Part shown: piece by piece, positions 43,633 to 54,682 of the stretch
How the letters are laid out: the number at the start of each line of letters is the position of its first letter
Position numbering within the stretch: position 1 is the stretch's first letter
Translations under genes and position numbers: made by a program
NCBI RefSeq assembly: GCF_000611675.1
Contig: NZ_JATV01000001.1
Coordinates: 62,001 to 126,000, forward strand
Length of the DNA stretch: 64,000 nt
Source: Flavobacterium succinicans LMG 10402
Lineage (GTDB): Bacteria > Bacteroidota > Bacteroidia > Flavobacteriales > Flavobacteriaceae
Reading direction: 5' to 3'
The notes under the pieces: generated by a model
Databases searched by the model: none
Told to the model about the DNA's origin: nothing
The model's input: only the letters and a program-made list of their open reading frames with translations

Positions 43633-45246
43633 ATGTATACTACTGCTTTCTTAAAGAAGTTATTTGTTTTTTGTGGTTTTTTGCTTTTGTTCTCTTGTGA
43701 TAAAGACTATAATTTGGTTGGAGAAGATTTAATTGGGGATAACAATTTTGATTTAGGAAAGTATTATTCTCCCGTAAAAGCCTATAATCAAAAAACAGGA
43801 CCGGTTCAGGCCAATAATTTGCCTATAAATGCTTTAGGTTTTTATACCAATCCAGCTTTTGGAACCACAGCAGCAAGTTTTGTAACGCAAGTTGTTTTGT
43901 CCGAGGTTAATCCTACAATTGGTGCAAATGTTGCAATGGATAGTGTGGTGATTACTATTCCTTATTTTAGTACTGGTAAAGTTACAGACGCTTCTACGGG
44001 TAAAACCACCTATGAATTGGATTCTATATATGGTAAAGCCAAAGCGAAGTTCAAGTTAAACGTTTTTGAATCTGGTTATTTTATTCGTGATTTAGATCCT
44101 TCAACGAATTTTAAAGATAGACAGCCATATTATAGTAATCAAAAAAGTGATTTTGATGCGCTAAAAATTGGATCTCGCCTTAATAATTCAACGGATGTAA
44201 AACAAAATGATGAATTTTATTTTGATCCAACTGAAATTACTGAGACTACTACAGATGAGGAAACTAAAAAAGTGACCAATACGAGAACCAAACCCGCTAT
44301 GCGTTTGAAGTTGAGTAACGATTTCTTTTTGAATAAAATTTTAAAAGCCCCTGCAGGCAAATTAAGTACTAATGATGCTTTTAAAGATTATTTTAGAGGA
44401 TTGTATTTTAAAGTGGAAAAAAACGGTACTGATGAAAGTCTGGCTTTAATTAATTTCTCTGCTGGAAAAATAAAATTGTATTATAAAGAAGACTCTTCTA
44501 CCACTACTAATGGTACAACCACGGTAAAAAGAGTGAATAAAACTTTGGATTTAAAATTAACAGGTAATACGGTTAATTTTTTAGAACAATCCAATCTTGA
44601 TGCTGCTTATAGCAATGCCATTACAAGCCCTAACACAACTGAAGGGGACTCGAAATTATACCTAAAAGGAGGTGAAGGTTCCTTGGCGGTAATCGAGCTT
44701 TTTGGTCCAGACGGGAATAATAATGGCGTAGCAGACGAATTAGAAAGAATAAGAGAGAACGGTTGGTTAATTAATGAAGCCAATTTGGTTTTCCATATTG
44801 ATGCCCCTGCGATGGCTACTTCTGTTGAACCTAATCGTATTTTTATGTATGATCTTACTAATGAGGCTTCTGTTTTGGATTATCTAACTGATTTAACCTC
44901 TAATGCATCTAATAGCAAAAAAAACAAATTTATTTTTGATGGGATTTTGCAGAAAGAAGCAGTTTCTAATGGTAGAGGGAAAACGTATAAAGTTCGTGTC
45001 ACCAACCAGATTAAAAATTTAATAAAGTATAAGGATTCTACCAATGTTAAATTAGGAGTGGTGGTTACCGAAGATATCAATATCAGTACTTTTAGTAAAT
45101 TACAAACCCCTAATGCGCTCTTTTCTTTTTTGCCAACAGCTTCTGTACTTAATCCGTTAGGGACTGTGCTTTATGGCGGACATCCTGCAGTACCTGAGGA
45201 CAAAAGGTTGCGCTTAGAAATTATTTATACCAAACCAAAATTATAA
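43633..45246 (+). CDS. DUF4270 lipoprotein
   Basis: 537 residues. Lipoprotein leader (FCGFLLLFSCDKDY) with lipobox FSC, then YNLVGEDLIGDNNFDLGKYY, the DUF4270 opening, and a long beta-rich body. An envelope lipoprotein of unknown function conserved in Flavobacteriia, typically between the glycogen-synthase-like gene and glmS, as here. The start at 43633 gives a proper leader; the longer frame begins within the preceding gene. Confidence 0.85.
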   Translation: MYTTAFLKKLFVFCGFLLLFSCDKDYNLVGEDLIGDNNFDLGKYYSPVKAYNQKTGPVQANNLPINALGFYTNPAFGTTAASFVTQVVLSEVNPTIGANVAMDSVVITIPYFSTGKVTDASTGKTTYELDSIYGKAKAKFKLNVFESGYFIRDLDPSTNFKDRQPYYSNQKSDFDALKIGSRLNNSTDVKQNDEFYFDPTEITETTTDEETKKVTNTRTKPAMRLKLSNDFFLNKILKAPAGKLSTNDAFKDYFRGLYFKVEKNGTDESLALINFSAGKIKLYYKEDSSTTTNGTTTVKRVNKTLDLKLTGNTVNFLEQSNLDAAYSNAITSPNTTEGDSKLYLKGGEGSLAVIELFGPDGNNNGVADELERIRENGWLINEANLVFHIDAPAMATSVEPNRIFMYDLTNEASVLDYLTDLTSNASNSKKNKFIFDGILQKEAVSNGRGKTYKVRVTNQIKNLIKYKDSTNVKLGVVVTEDINISTFSKLQTPNALFSFLPTASVLNPLGTVLYGGHPAVPEDKRLRLEIIYTKPKL

Positions 45247-45253
45247 TTAGAAT

Positions 45254-47101
45254 ATGTGTGGAATTGTTGGATACATAGGTCATAGAGAAGCTTATCCCAT
45301 TGTTATCAAGGGTTTGAAGCGATTAGAATATAGAGGTTACGATAGTGCCGGTATTATGGTATATGATGGCCAGAATATAAAGCTTTGTAAAACCAAAGGA
45401 AAAGTTACCGATTTAGAAGCAAAGGCAGCTGCTGAAATGACTACTCATGGATCTATTGGAATGGGGCATACGCGTTGGGCTACACACGGAGTGCCTAACG
45501 ATGTGAATTCGCATCCTCATGTGTCGAATTCTGGGGATCTTACCATTATTCATAATGGAATTATTGAGAACTATGCGCCTTTAAAACAAGAGTTAATCAA
45601 TAGAGGTTATGTCTTTCATTCAGATACAGATACTGAGGTTTTAGTAAATTTGATAGAAGAAGTACAGAAGAAAGAAAAATTAAAGCTGGGTAAAGCCGTT
45701 CAATTGGCTTTAAACCAAGTAGTAGGTGCTTATGCAATTGCAGTTTTTGATAAAAAAAATCCTAATGAAATTGTTGCTGCACGTTTAGGTAGTCCTTTGG
45801 CGATTGGTGTAGGAGAGGGAGAGTATTTTATTGCTTCTGATGCTTCGCCCTTTATTGAATATACTTCAAATGCTGTATATTTAGAAGATGGGGAAATGGC
45901 AAATATTCGTTTGCACAAACCAATGAAGGTGCGTAAAATTATGGATGATTCATTAGTGGATCCTTATATTCAAGAGCTTCAAATGAATTTGGAGCAGATT
46001 GAAAAAGGAGGTTATGATCACTTTATGTTGAAAGAAATTTACGAGCAACCAAGTGTTATCAAAGATACGTACAGAGGAAGACTTCATGCTAATGAAGGTA
46101 TTATTCAAATGGCAGGTGTTGAGGATAATTTAGAAAAATTCCTTAACGCGGAGCGCATTATTATTGTGGCTTGTGGTACTTCTTGGCATGCAGGTTTAGT
46201 AGCTGAATATGTTTTTGAAGAATTTACAAGAATACCGGTTGAAGTTGAATATGCTTCGGAATTTAGATACCGTAATCCTATTATTACTAGTAAAGATGTT
46301 GTGATTGCTATTTCTCAATCTGGAGAAACAGCCGATACCATGGCCGCTATTAAATTGGCCAAAGAACACGGAGCTTTTGTTTTTGGTGTTTGTAATGTAG
46401 TGGGATCTTCTATTTCAAGAGAGACTCATGCAGGTGCTTATACTCATGCTGGTCCAGAAATTGGTGTAGCTTCTACTAAAGCATTTACGACTCAGATTAC
46501 AGTGTTAACGATGATTGCCTTGCGTTTGGCAAAAGCAAAAGGAACCTTGACACAATCACAGTATCATACTTATTTGCAAGAATTAGAGTATATTCCTGCT
46601 AAGGTAGTAGAAGCCTTAGAGACCAATGATATTGCTAAAGAAATTGCGGCTACATTTATGGATGCTCCTAATTGTTTGTACTTAGGGCGTGGTTACAATT
46701 TTCCTGTAGCGCTTGAAGGAGCTTTGAAATTAAAAGAGATTTCGTATATTCATGCTGAAGGTTATCCTGCTGCAGAAATGAAACATGGTCCTATTGCACT
46801 TATAGATGAACAAATGCCTGTTATTGTAATAGCTCCTAAGCAAGGGCATTACGATAAGATTGTAAGTAATATTCAAGAGATTAAATCTCGTAGCGGTCGC
46901 ATCATTGCTGTAGTTACTAAAGGTGATACACAAGTTCGTGATCTAGCAGATTTTGTGATAGAAATTCCGGAAACATCAGATGCTTTATCTCCGCTTATTA
47001 CTACTATTCCGTTGCAACTACTTTCTTATCACATAGCTGTTTTAAGAGGTTGTAATGTAGATCAACCGAGAAATCTCGCCAAATCAGTAACGGTAGAATA
47101 G
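45254..47101 (+). CDS. glmS: glutamine--fructose-6-phosphate aminotransferase (isomerizing)
   Basis: 615 residues. N-terminal nucleophile Cys2 (MCGIVGYIGHREAYP), TRWATHGVPNDVNSHPH, the SIS domains with CGTSWHAGLVAEY and ISQSGETADTMAAI, and the C-terminal tail NLAKSVTVE. It makes glucosamine 6-phosphate for the cell envelope. It starts 7 bp after the DUF4270 stop, so the three genes from 42807 probably form one operon. No ribozyme-like leader is possible in this short gap. Confidence 0.96.
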   Translation: MCGIVGYIGHREAYPIVIKGLKRLEYRGYDSAGIMVYDGQNIKLCKTKGKVTDLEAKAAAEMTTHGSIGMGHTRWATHGVPNDVNSHPHVSNSGDLTIIHNGIIENYAPLKQELINRGYVFHSDTDTEVLVNLIEEVQKKEKLKLGKAVQLALNQVVGAYAIAVFDKKNPNEIVAARLGSPLAIGVGEGEYFIASDASPFIEYTSNAVYLEDGEMANIRLHKPMKVRKIMDDSLVDPYIQELQMNLEQIEKGGYDHFMLKEIYEQPSVIKDTYRGRLHANEGIIQMAGVEDNLEKFLNAERIIIVACGTSWHAGLVAEYVFEEFTRIPVEVEYASEFRYRNPIITSKDVVIAISQSGETADTMAAIKLAKEHGAFVFGVCNVVGSSISRETHAGAYTHAGPEIGVASTKAFTTQITVLTMIALRLAKAKGTLTQSQYHTYLQELEYIPAKVVEALETNDIAKEIAATFMDAPNCLYLGRGYNFPVALEGALKLKEISYIHAEGYPAAEMKHGPIALIDEQMPVIVIAPKQGHYDKIVSNIQEIKSRSGRIIAVVTKGDTQVRDLADFVIEIPETSDALSPLITTIPLQLLSYHIAVLRGCNVDQPRNLAKSVTVE

Positions 47102-47120
47102 GTTAATTTATTATATAGTC

Positions 47121-47154
47121 AGCCCCAAATGCTTATGTGTTTGGGGCTTTTTTT
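47121..47154 (+). terminator. rho-independent terminator of glmS
   Basis: AGCCCCAAA, loop, TTTGGGGCT, T7; 20 bp past the stop codon. Confidence 0.85.
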
Positions 47155-47457
47155 ATGCTTTTTTTTAAAATTACTGTTTATTACCTTATTAAGTTCAATC
47201 GTTTTCGTTGAGAAAATCATTTTTATTGAAAACGCAATAAATAGAACTAAAAAATATGATAAATTTAATTTATTATGCGTGCATAATTTATTATTCATTA
47301 TTAATGTTTTATTTTTGGGTTTTGCAATAAATTTCATAATCATTTTATGCTTTTTTTTGCGGCCTTTAAGTGTTAAATCGGTAGTTTTTTATGTGAATTT
47401 TTATTAATATCAAAATTATTTTTACATTTACGACCTAAACCAATTAACACAAAGCTA
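47155..47457. other. AT-rich gap before the TonB receptor gene
   Basis: About 300 bp, very AT-rich, with no credible coding sequence. The only structure noticed is an interrupted palindrome ATTATGC-gt-GCATAAT at 47272-47287, a possible operator, and a weak promoter-like TACATTTA about 40 bp before the next ATG. Confidence 0.4.
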
Positions 47458-50274
47458 ATGAGAATTTATTTACTTTTTTTGTCGTTGTTTTTTTGTGGTC
47501 TTTCTTTTGCCCAAAACTCAATTTCAGGGATTGTTAGAGATGCTAGCAATCAGCCTATCCCAGGTGTAAACATCAAAGTTGTAGGACAGTCTGCAAGTAC
47601 TGTTACAGATTATGATGGACAATTTGTATTGAACGGAGTCAAAGAACTGCCGGTTACTCTTGAAGTATCCAATTTAGGATTTACCACTCAAATGATTAAG
47701 GTAAGTTCCTATAGTCAAAAAGTGAGTGTGAAATTAGTAGATCAAGAAACTAAATTAGACGAAATAGTAGTTTCGGCTTCAAGGACTCCAGAGCGTGTTT
47801 TGGAATCTCCAGTTACTATCGAAAGAATGGGTATTGCTGAAATTAAAAAAACAGCCTCTCCTTCTTTTTATGATGGTTTAGAGAATTTGAAAGAAGTGCA
47901 AATGAATACCTCTAGTATGTCTTTTAAATCCATAAATACACGTGGTTTTGCCTCTGTAGCTAACGTGCGTTTCATGCAGTTGGTAGATGGTATGGATAAT
48001 GCTTCTCCTTTGTTAAATTTTGTTTTGGGGAATTTAATCGGTCTTTCCGAAATTGATGTGCAAAGTGTAGAGTTGTTGCCTGGAGCTTCCTCTGCTTTGT
48101 ATGGTGCCAACGCTTTTAATGGAATTTTGTTCATGAATAGCAAAAGTCCATTTTCTTCACCAGGAATTACCGCTTATGCTAAATTTGGACAAACCTCTCA
48201 AAAAGCTGCTGGTACAAATGATTACGTAGACTATGGTGTTAGAATGGCGGGTGTGTTCAGTCCTAAATTTGCTGCAAAAGCTAATTTTACCTACATGAGG
48301 GGTACAGAATGGCATGCTACCAATTATGATGACAAAACTAGAGATGGTGTAGATCGTAATTCGGTCAATTATGATGGTATTAATATCTATGGTGATGAAG
48401 TGGCAACTAATATTAATGGTGTTGGTCAAGCTTTGGCAGCTCAAGGATTAATTCCTGCTTCAGCTGTTAACCTTTTGCCAAATACTACTGTGAGTAGAAC
48501 AGGGTACAATGAGGTAGATTTAACTGATAATAAAGTATCGAATACTAAGATCGATTTCTCTTTGCATTATCGTCCTTTTGGAGATGAAAAATTAGAAGTG
48601 ATTTGGCAAAGTAAATTTGGTTTTGGTAATACGGTGTATCAAGGTGCTAATCGTTACTATTTGAATAATTTTTTCATGCAACAACATAAAATTGAATTCA
48701 AAGGGAAGAACTTTTTCGTTAGAGGATACACTACTACTGAGGATGGTGGGCAATCGTATGATATGTTGTTTACTGGAATAAATATTAATAGAAAGTGGAA
48801 AGATGATAGAACATGGTTCGGACAATATGCAGGTGCTTACATTTCTAGTACGTTAGGTGGTTTAACACCTGATCAAGCGCATGCAAATGCTAGAAAAACG
48901 GCGGATACTGGTAGGTTAATTCCTGGTACAGCTGCTTTCAAAAACGCTTTCAATCAAGTGATTGCGGATCCAGATGTGTTAACAGGGTCTAAATTAGTGG
49001 ATAATTCTAGGATCTATCATTCTGATGCGAATTACAACTTTAAAGATCAAATAAAATTCGCTGAACTTCAAGTTGGTGGATCCTTTAGATTGTATGAATT
49101 GAATTCTTTTGGAAGAATTTATACAGATAAAGATGGGCCAATTAATTACAATGAATATGGTTTTTATGCCCAAGCGCAAAAGAAAGTGATGGATGAGCGT
49201 TTGAAAATTACAGCTTCTATGCGATATGATAAGGCCAAAAATTTTGAGGGGAATTATTCTCCAAGAGTATCTTTAGTGTATTCAGGTGGGGCTAATAAGA
49301 ATCATAATTTCAGAGGATCTTTCCAAACTGGTTTTAGAAATCCATCTACGCAAGATCAGTATATTGGTTTTAATGTTGGAAGCGCCATTCTGTTAGGGTC
49401 GGCTCCTGATAATTTGACTCGATATGTTGAGACTTTGCCAATTGCAACCGCGGTCGGCCAAGCGTTTGCTGGTGGAACTTCTGTAACTATTAACGGTACG
49501 AATGCTTATCAAAATTCTTATACTGCTTCATCGGTAACTGCTTTTTCAGCTGCTCGAAATCCTGCTTTGTTGAAAAAAACAAATGTTGATTTAGTGAAAC
49601 CTGAGGAGGTGAAAGCTTTTGAATTGGGGTATCGTTCCTTTATCAATAAAACGTTTATTGATATTAACGGGTATTATAATATCTATAATAATTTTATTGG
49701 AAACTTAAACGTAGTAGCTCCATTGTATGGAAAAGCACAAGATGCTCCAAATGCTGCAGCTGGCCCAACAGATGCAGGAGTGCAGTCAATTCATGCCTTG
49801 CAAAATGGGAATTTTAGAGCCTTCCAATTGTATACAAATACACCTTTAGAGATTAAATCTCTTGGATTTGGAATCGGTTTGTCTAGAAAAGTATATCAAG
49901 ATTTTGAAGTAGGTGTAAATTATAATTATGCCCAATTCGATTTTGATCAATCTAAAGATCCAAGTTTCGAAGCAGGGTTCAATACTCCAAAACACAGAGT
50001 AAAAGCTTCTTTTAGCAATGAAAATTTGTTTAAAAACTTTGGGTTTAATGTGAGTGGTAGATGGAATAGTGAGTACTTGTGGCAATCTTCTTTTGCGGAT
50101 GGTACCATCGAAGCGGCTACTGTAATCGATGCGCAGTTGAACTATAATTTTCCAGCTTTAAAATCTACGTTAAAAGTAGGTGCTTCCAATATTGGCGGTA
50201 AAGAATATGGTCAGGTATTAGGAGCTGGTTTAATCGGGCAACAATATTTTGCTTCTTGGACGATCAATCCTTAA
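47458..50274 (+). CDS. TonB-dependent receptor
   Basis: 938 residues. Signal peptide (MRIYLLFLSLFFCGLSFAQ), a carboxypeptidase-like CNA-B domain (ISGIVRDASNQPIPGVNIKV) at 22-100, the plug domain (LDEIVVSASRTPERVLESPV ... DVQSVELLPGASSALYGANAFNGILFM) and a beta-barrel. It imports a substrate across the outer membrane with TonB energy. The partner is the SGNH lipoprotein 28 bp downstream, so the pair probably acts on a shared substrate such as a lipid or ester (inference). Confidence 0.93.
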   Translation: MRIYLLFLSLFFCGLSFAQNSISGIVRDASNQPIPGVNIKVVGQSASTVTDYDGQFVLNGVKELPVTLEVSNLGFTTQMIKVSSYSQKVSVKLVDQETKLDEIVVSASRTPERVLESPVTIERMGIAEIKKTASPSFYDGLENLKEVQMNTSSMSFKSINTRGFASVANVRFMQLVDGMDNASPLLNFVLGNLIGLSEIDVQSVELLPGASSALYGANAFNGILFMNSKSPFSSPGITAYAKFGQTSQKAAGTNDYVDYGVRMAGVFSPKFAAKANFTYMRGTEWHATNYDDKTRDGVDRNSVNYDGINIYGDEVATNINGVGQALAAQGLIPASAVNLLPNTTVSRTGYNEVDLTDNKVSNTKIDFSLHYRPFGDEKLEVIWQSKFGFGNTVYQGANRYYLNNFFMQQHKIEFKGKNFFVRGYTTTEDGGQSYDMLFTGININRKWKDDRTWFGQYAGAYISSTLGGLTPDQAHANARKTADTGRLIPGTAAFKNAFNQVIADPDVLTGSKLVDNSRIYHSDANYNFKDQIKFAELQVGGSFRLYELNSFGRIYTDKDGPINYNEYGFYAQAQKKVMDERLKITASMRYDKAKNFEGNYSPRVSLVYSGGANKNHNFRGSFQTGFRNPSTQDQYIGFNVGSAILLGSAPDNLTRYVETLPIATAVGQAFAGGTSVTINGTNAYQNSYTASSVTAFSAARNPALLKKTNVDLVKPEEVKAFELGYRSFINKTFIDINGYYNIYNNFIGNLNVVAPLYGKAQDAPNAAAGPTDAGVQSIHALQNGNFRAFQLYTNTPLEIKSLGFGIGLSRKVYQDFEVGVNYNYAQFDFDQSKDPSFEAGFNTPKHRVKASFSNENLFKNFGFNVSGRWNSEYLWQSSFADGTIEAATVIDAQLNYNFPALKSTLKVGASNIGGKEYGQVLGAGLIGQQYFASWTINP

Positions 50275-50302
50275 TTATTATTAATAGTAAAAAGAAATAA
50301 AA

Positions 50303-51853
50303 ATGATAAAAAATTTCAAATGGTTACTATTTGCTTCTTTAGCATTTGTAGCTTGTAATAATGAGGATGAAGTAACAATTGATTCGAATTCATCCGATGG
50401 AAAGCCTTTAACGGCAGGTTCTGCAAATTTTTCTAAGTATGTAGCTCTTGGTGATTCATTTGCTGCAGGATTTTCTGATGGCGCCCTATTTATAGAAGCT
50501 CAAAAAGGAGCCTATCCAAATATTTTAGCCCAACAATTTGCGTTAGCTGGTGGTGGTGCTTTCACCACGCCTTTTATGGCCGATAATGTTGGAGGGTTTT
50601 TAGGAAGTGCTATTTATACTCCAAGATTATATTTTAATGGTACTGCGCCATCTTCTGTTGCTTTGCCTCCGTTTAATCAGGTTGCTACAACAACTTTTGC
50701 CTCTTTAGGTTCAACTTATAATAATATGGGGATTCCTGGAGCAAAAAGTTTTCATTTATTAGCTCCTGGCTATGGTAGTGCCGCAGGGAATCCGTATTTT
50801 GCTCGTTTTGCTACTAATGCAGGTACAACGGTTATTGCAGATGCTATAGCTCAATCTCCAACGTTCTTTTCGTTATGGATTGGCGGAAATGATGAATTGG
50901 GCTATGCTACAGCTGGTGGAGATGCAAGTGTTAATCCATTAACACCTACAGCTACTTTTCAGAGTACATATAATTCTTTAATATCTCAACTTATTGTAGG
51001 AGGAAGAAAAGGTGTTATTGCTAACTTACCTTATGTTACCACGCTACCTTATTTTTATGTAATTAAACACAATCAATTGACTCAAGCAAATCTAACAGTT
51101 GTTGGAGTTAATCAAGTTAGTGCTTTGAATACTCAATTATATGGCCCTTTAAAAAATGCACTTACTTTTTTAGGACAAGGAAACAGAATTAATCTTTTGG
51201 CAACTACAGGAAACAATCCAATGCTTATGGTTGACGAAAATCTTACCGACTTATCTATACCTCTTTCGCAAGTAATTACTCAAGGTCTAATTCAACAAGG
51301 AGTGCCTGCTGCTCAAGCAGCCGCTCAAGGAGCTTTATTTGGACAGGTATTTGGTAGGGCAAGACAAACTTTGCCAACAGATTTAATTTGCTTAAGCGCT
51401 TCCTCAAGAATTGGTCAAACACCAACCGTTGCCGCTGACGGAATAGCTTCACCAACACCAACTTTAGGTCAATTAGGTATTACTTTTCCTCTACCAGATA
51501 GATATGTTTTGTTGCCTTCAGAAGTTGCTGAAATTAAAACGGCTACAGATGCATACAATACAGTTATAGAAACTGCTGCAACTACAAATAATTTAGCATT
51601 TGTTAATGCCAAGGCTATAATGGATCAATTGGGTAACACAGCTGGAATTTCTGCAAATGGATTTACTTTAACATCAACTTATGTAACCGGTGGGGCGTTC
51701 TCATTAGACGGTGTTCACCCAAGTCCAAGGGGATATGCTTTAATAGCAAACAAATTTTTAGAAGCAATAAATACAAAGTACGGTTCAAACTTTAAAAATG
51801 TAGATTTAGGAAAATATAGAATTTTATTCCCTCCAAATCCTGCAAATTTTTAA
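50303..51853 (+). CDS. SGNH/GDSL hydrolase-type lipoprotein
   Basis: 516 residues. Lipoprotein leader (KWLLFASLAFVACNNEDE) with lipobox VAC. SGNH blocks: block I VALGDSFAAGFSDG (Ser), block III IGGNDELG (Asn), and block V DGVHPSPRGYALIANKF (Asp/His). It is an outer-membrane esterase or lipase probably paired with the upstream TonB receptor. A truncated paralogue follows, sharing the C-terminal 100 residues closely. Confidence 0.9.
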   Translation: MIKNFKWLLFASLAFVACNNEDEVTIDSNSSDGKPLTAGSANFSKYVALGDSFAAGFSDGALFIEAQKGAYPNILAQQFALAGGGAFTTPFMADNVGGFLGSAIYTPRLYFNGTAPSSVALPPFNQVATTTFASLGSTYNNMGIPGAKSFHLLAPGYGSAAGNPYFARFATNAGTTVIADAIAQSPTFFSLWIGGNDELGYATAGGDASVNPLTPTATFQSTYNSLISQLIVGGRKGVIANLPYVTTLPYFYVIKHNQLTQANLTVVGVNQVSALNTQLYGPLKNALTFLGQGNRINLLATTGNNPMLMVDENLTDLSIPLSQVITQGLIQQGVPAAQAAAQGALFGQVFGRARQTLPTDLICLSASSRIGQTPTVAADGIASPTPTLGQLGITFPLPDRYVLLPSEVAEIKTATDAYNTVIETAATTNNLAFVNAKAIMDQLGNTAGISANGFTLTSTYVTGGAFSLDGVHPSPRGYALIANKFLEAINTKYGSNFKNVDLGKYRILFPPNPANF

Positions 51854-51877
51854 TTTTTATTCAAATTAAATTATAAC

Positions 51878-52486
<609 letters not shown>

Positions 52487-52508
52487 ATAATCTCAAAAAA
52501 TAAATCTA

Positions 52509-52546
52509 AAGCAACCCTCGGTGATTCACTGAGGGTTGCTTTTTTC
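52509..52546 (+). terminator. rho-independent terminator before atpD
   Basis: AAGCAACCCTC, loop, GAGGGTTGCTT, T5; isolates atpD from the SGNH genes. Confidence 0.85.
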
Positions 52547-52619
52547 TATAACGATATAATAGTAGTTCGGATTTCCTTTCTGGGAATCGAAAAATATCGT
52601 TTTTTTTGAAAAAAAGATA

Positions 52620-52650
52620 TTGATTATCTATTTTAAAAAATATATCTTTG
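52620..52650 (+). promoter_or_regulatory. Bacteroidota promoter of atpD (TTG ... TATCTTTG)
   Basis: TTG at 52620-52622 and TATCTTTG at 52643-52650, spaced 20 nt. It gives a leader of about 80 nt before the atpD ATG. Confidence 0.65.
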
Positions 52651-52731
52651 CTCGCGGAAAAAAGCATCTGAGAGCATTTATTTTCTGATGGCGAATTTCA
52701 CAAACCAAATAGCTATTTAATAAATACATAA

Positions 52732-54246
<1,515 letters not shown>

Positions 54247-54250
54247 AATC

Positions 54251-54320
54251 AGTTAGCAATTAGAAGGTGGCAGTATGCAAATGGTGCTAATCACTAATTA
54301 CTAATTACTAATCACTAAAA
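54251..54320. repeat. 7-nt repeat array with strand switch between atpD and atpC
   Basis: Ten units: AGTTAGC, AATTAGA, AGGTGGC, AGTATGC, AAATGGT, GCTAATC, ACTAATT, ACTAATT, ACTAATC, ACTAAAA. The whole gap between the atpD stop (54246) and the atpC ATG (54323) is this array. The outer units are complementary. Confidence 0.8.
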
Positions 54321-54322
54321 AA

Positions 54323-54604
54323 ATGATTTTAGAAATTGTATCAGCAGAAGCAAAATTATTTAATGGGGAAATTACTTCTATTACCCTTCCAGGTGTAGAC
54401 GGAAGTTTTCAAATCTTAAATAATCACGCGCCAATTGTCTCGTTACTAAAACAAGGAACTGTAAAAATTGCAGCCAATAGTTTTGATTTTATAAGCGAAG
54501 GAGAAACTAAATTTAAAAAAGTTTCTAATCAATTATACACACTTGATATCGAGTCTGGAACAATTGAAATGAAAGACAATAAATTAATTCTTTTAGCAGA
54601 CTAA
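54323..54604 (+). CDS. atpC: ATP synthase subunit epsilon
   Basis: 93 residues, only the N-terminal beta-sandwich: ILEIVSAEAKLFNGEITSIT, LPGVDGSFQILNNHAPIVSLL. The C-terminal helical hairpin that inhibits the enzyme in E. coli is missing, as is usual in Bacteroidota. Transcribed with atpD. Confidence 0.93.
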   Translation: MILEIVSAEAKLFNGEITSITLPGVDGSFQILNNHAPIVSLLKQGTVKIAANSFDFISEGETKFKKVSNQLYTLDIESGTIEMKDNKLILLAD

Positions 54605-54606
54605 GA

Positions 54607-54657
54607 GAATATAGAATAGAGAAGAAAGCCCAGCAATTGTTGGGCTTTCTTGTTTTA
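54607..54657 (+). terminator. short 7-nt array and terminator of atpC
   Basis: Units AGAATAT and AGAATAG follow the atpC stop and lead into AGAAAGCCCA, loop, TGGGCTTTCT and a T-rich tail. Confidence 0.75.
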
Positions 54658-54669
54658 TGAAAAGTTGTA

Positions 54670-54677
54670 TATTTTTG
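54670..54677 (+). promoter_or_regulatory. Bacteroidota -7 box (TATTTTTG) close to the bioF start
   Basis: TATTTTTG ends only 5 bp before the ATG at 54683, so transcription would begin at or next to the start codon. Confidence 0.5.
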
Positions 54678-54682
54678 CACTT

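Noticed and set aside
45230..45254. glmS ribozyme or riboswitch
   Set aside because: The gap before glmS is 7 bp, and the gene has no independent leader.
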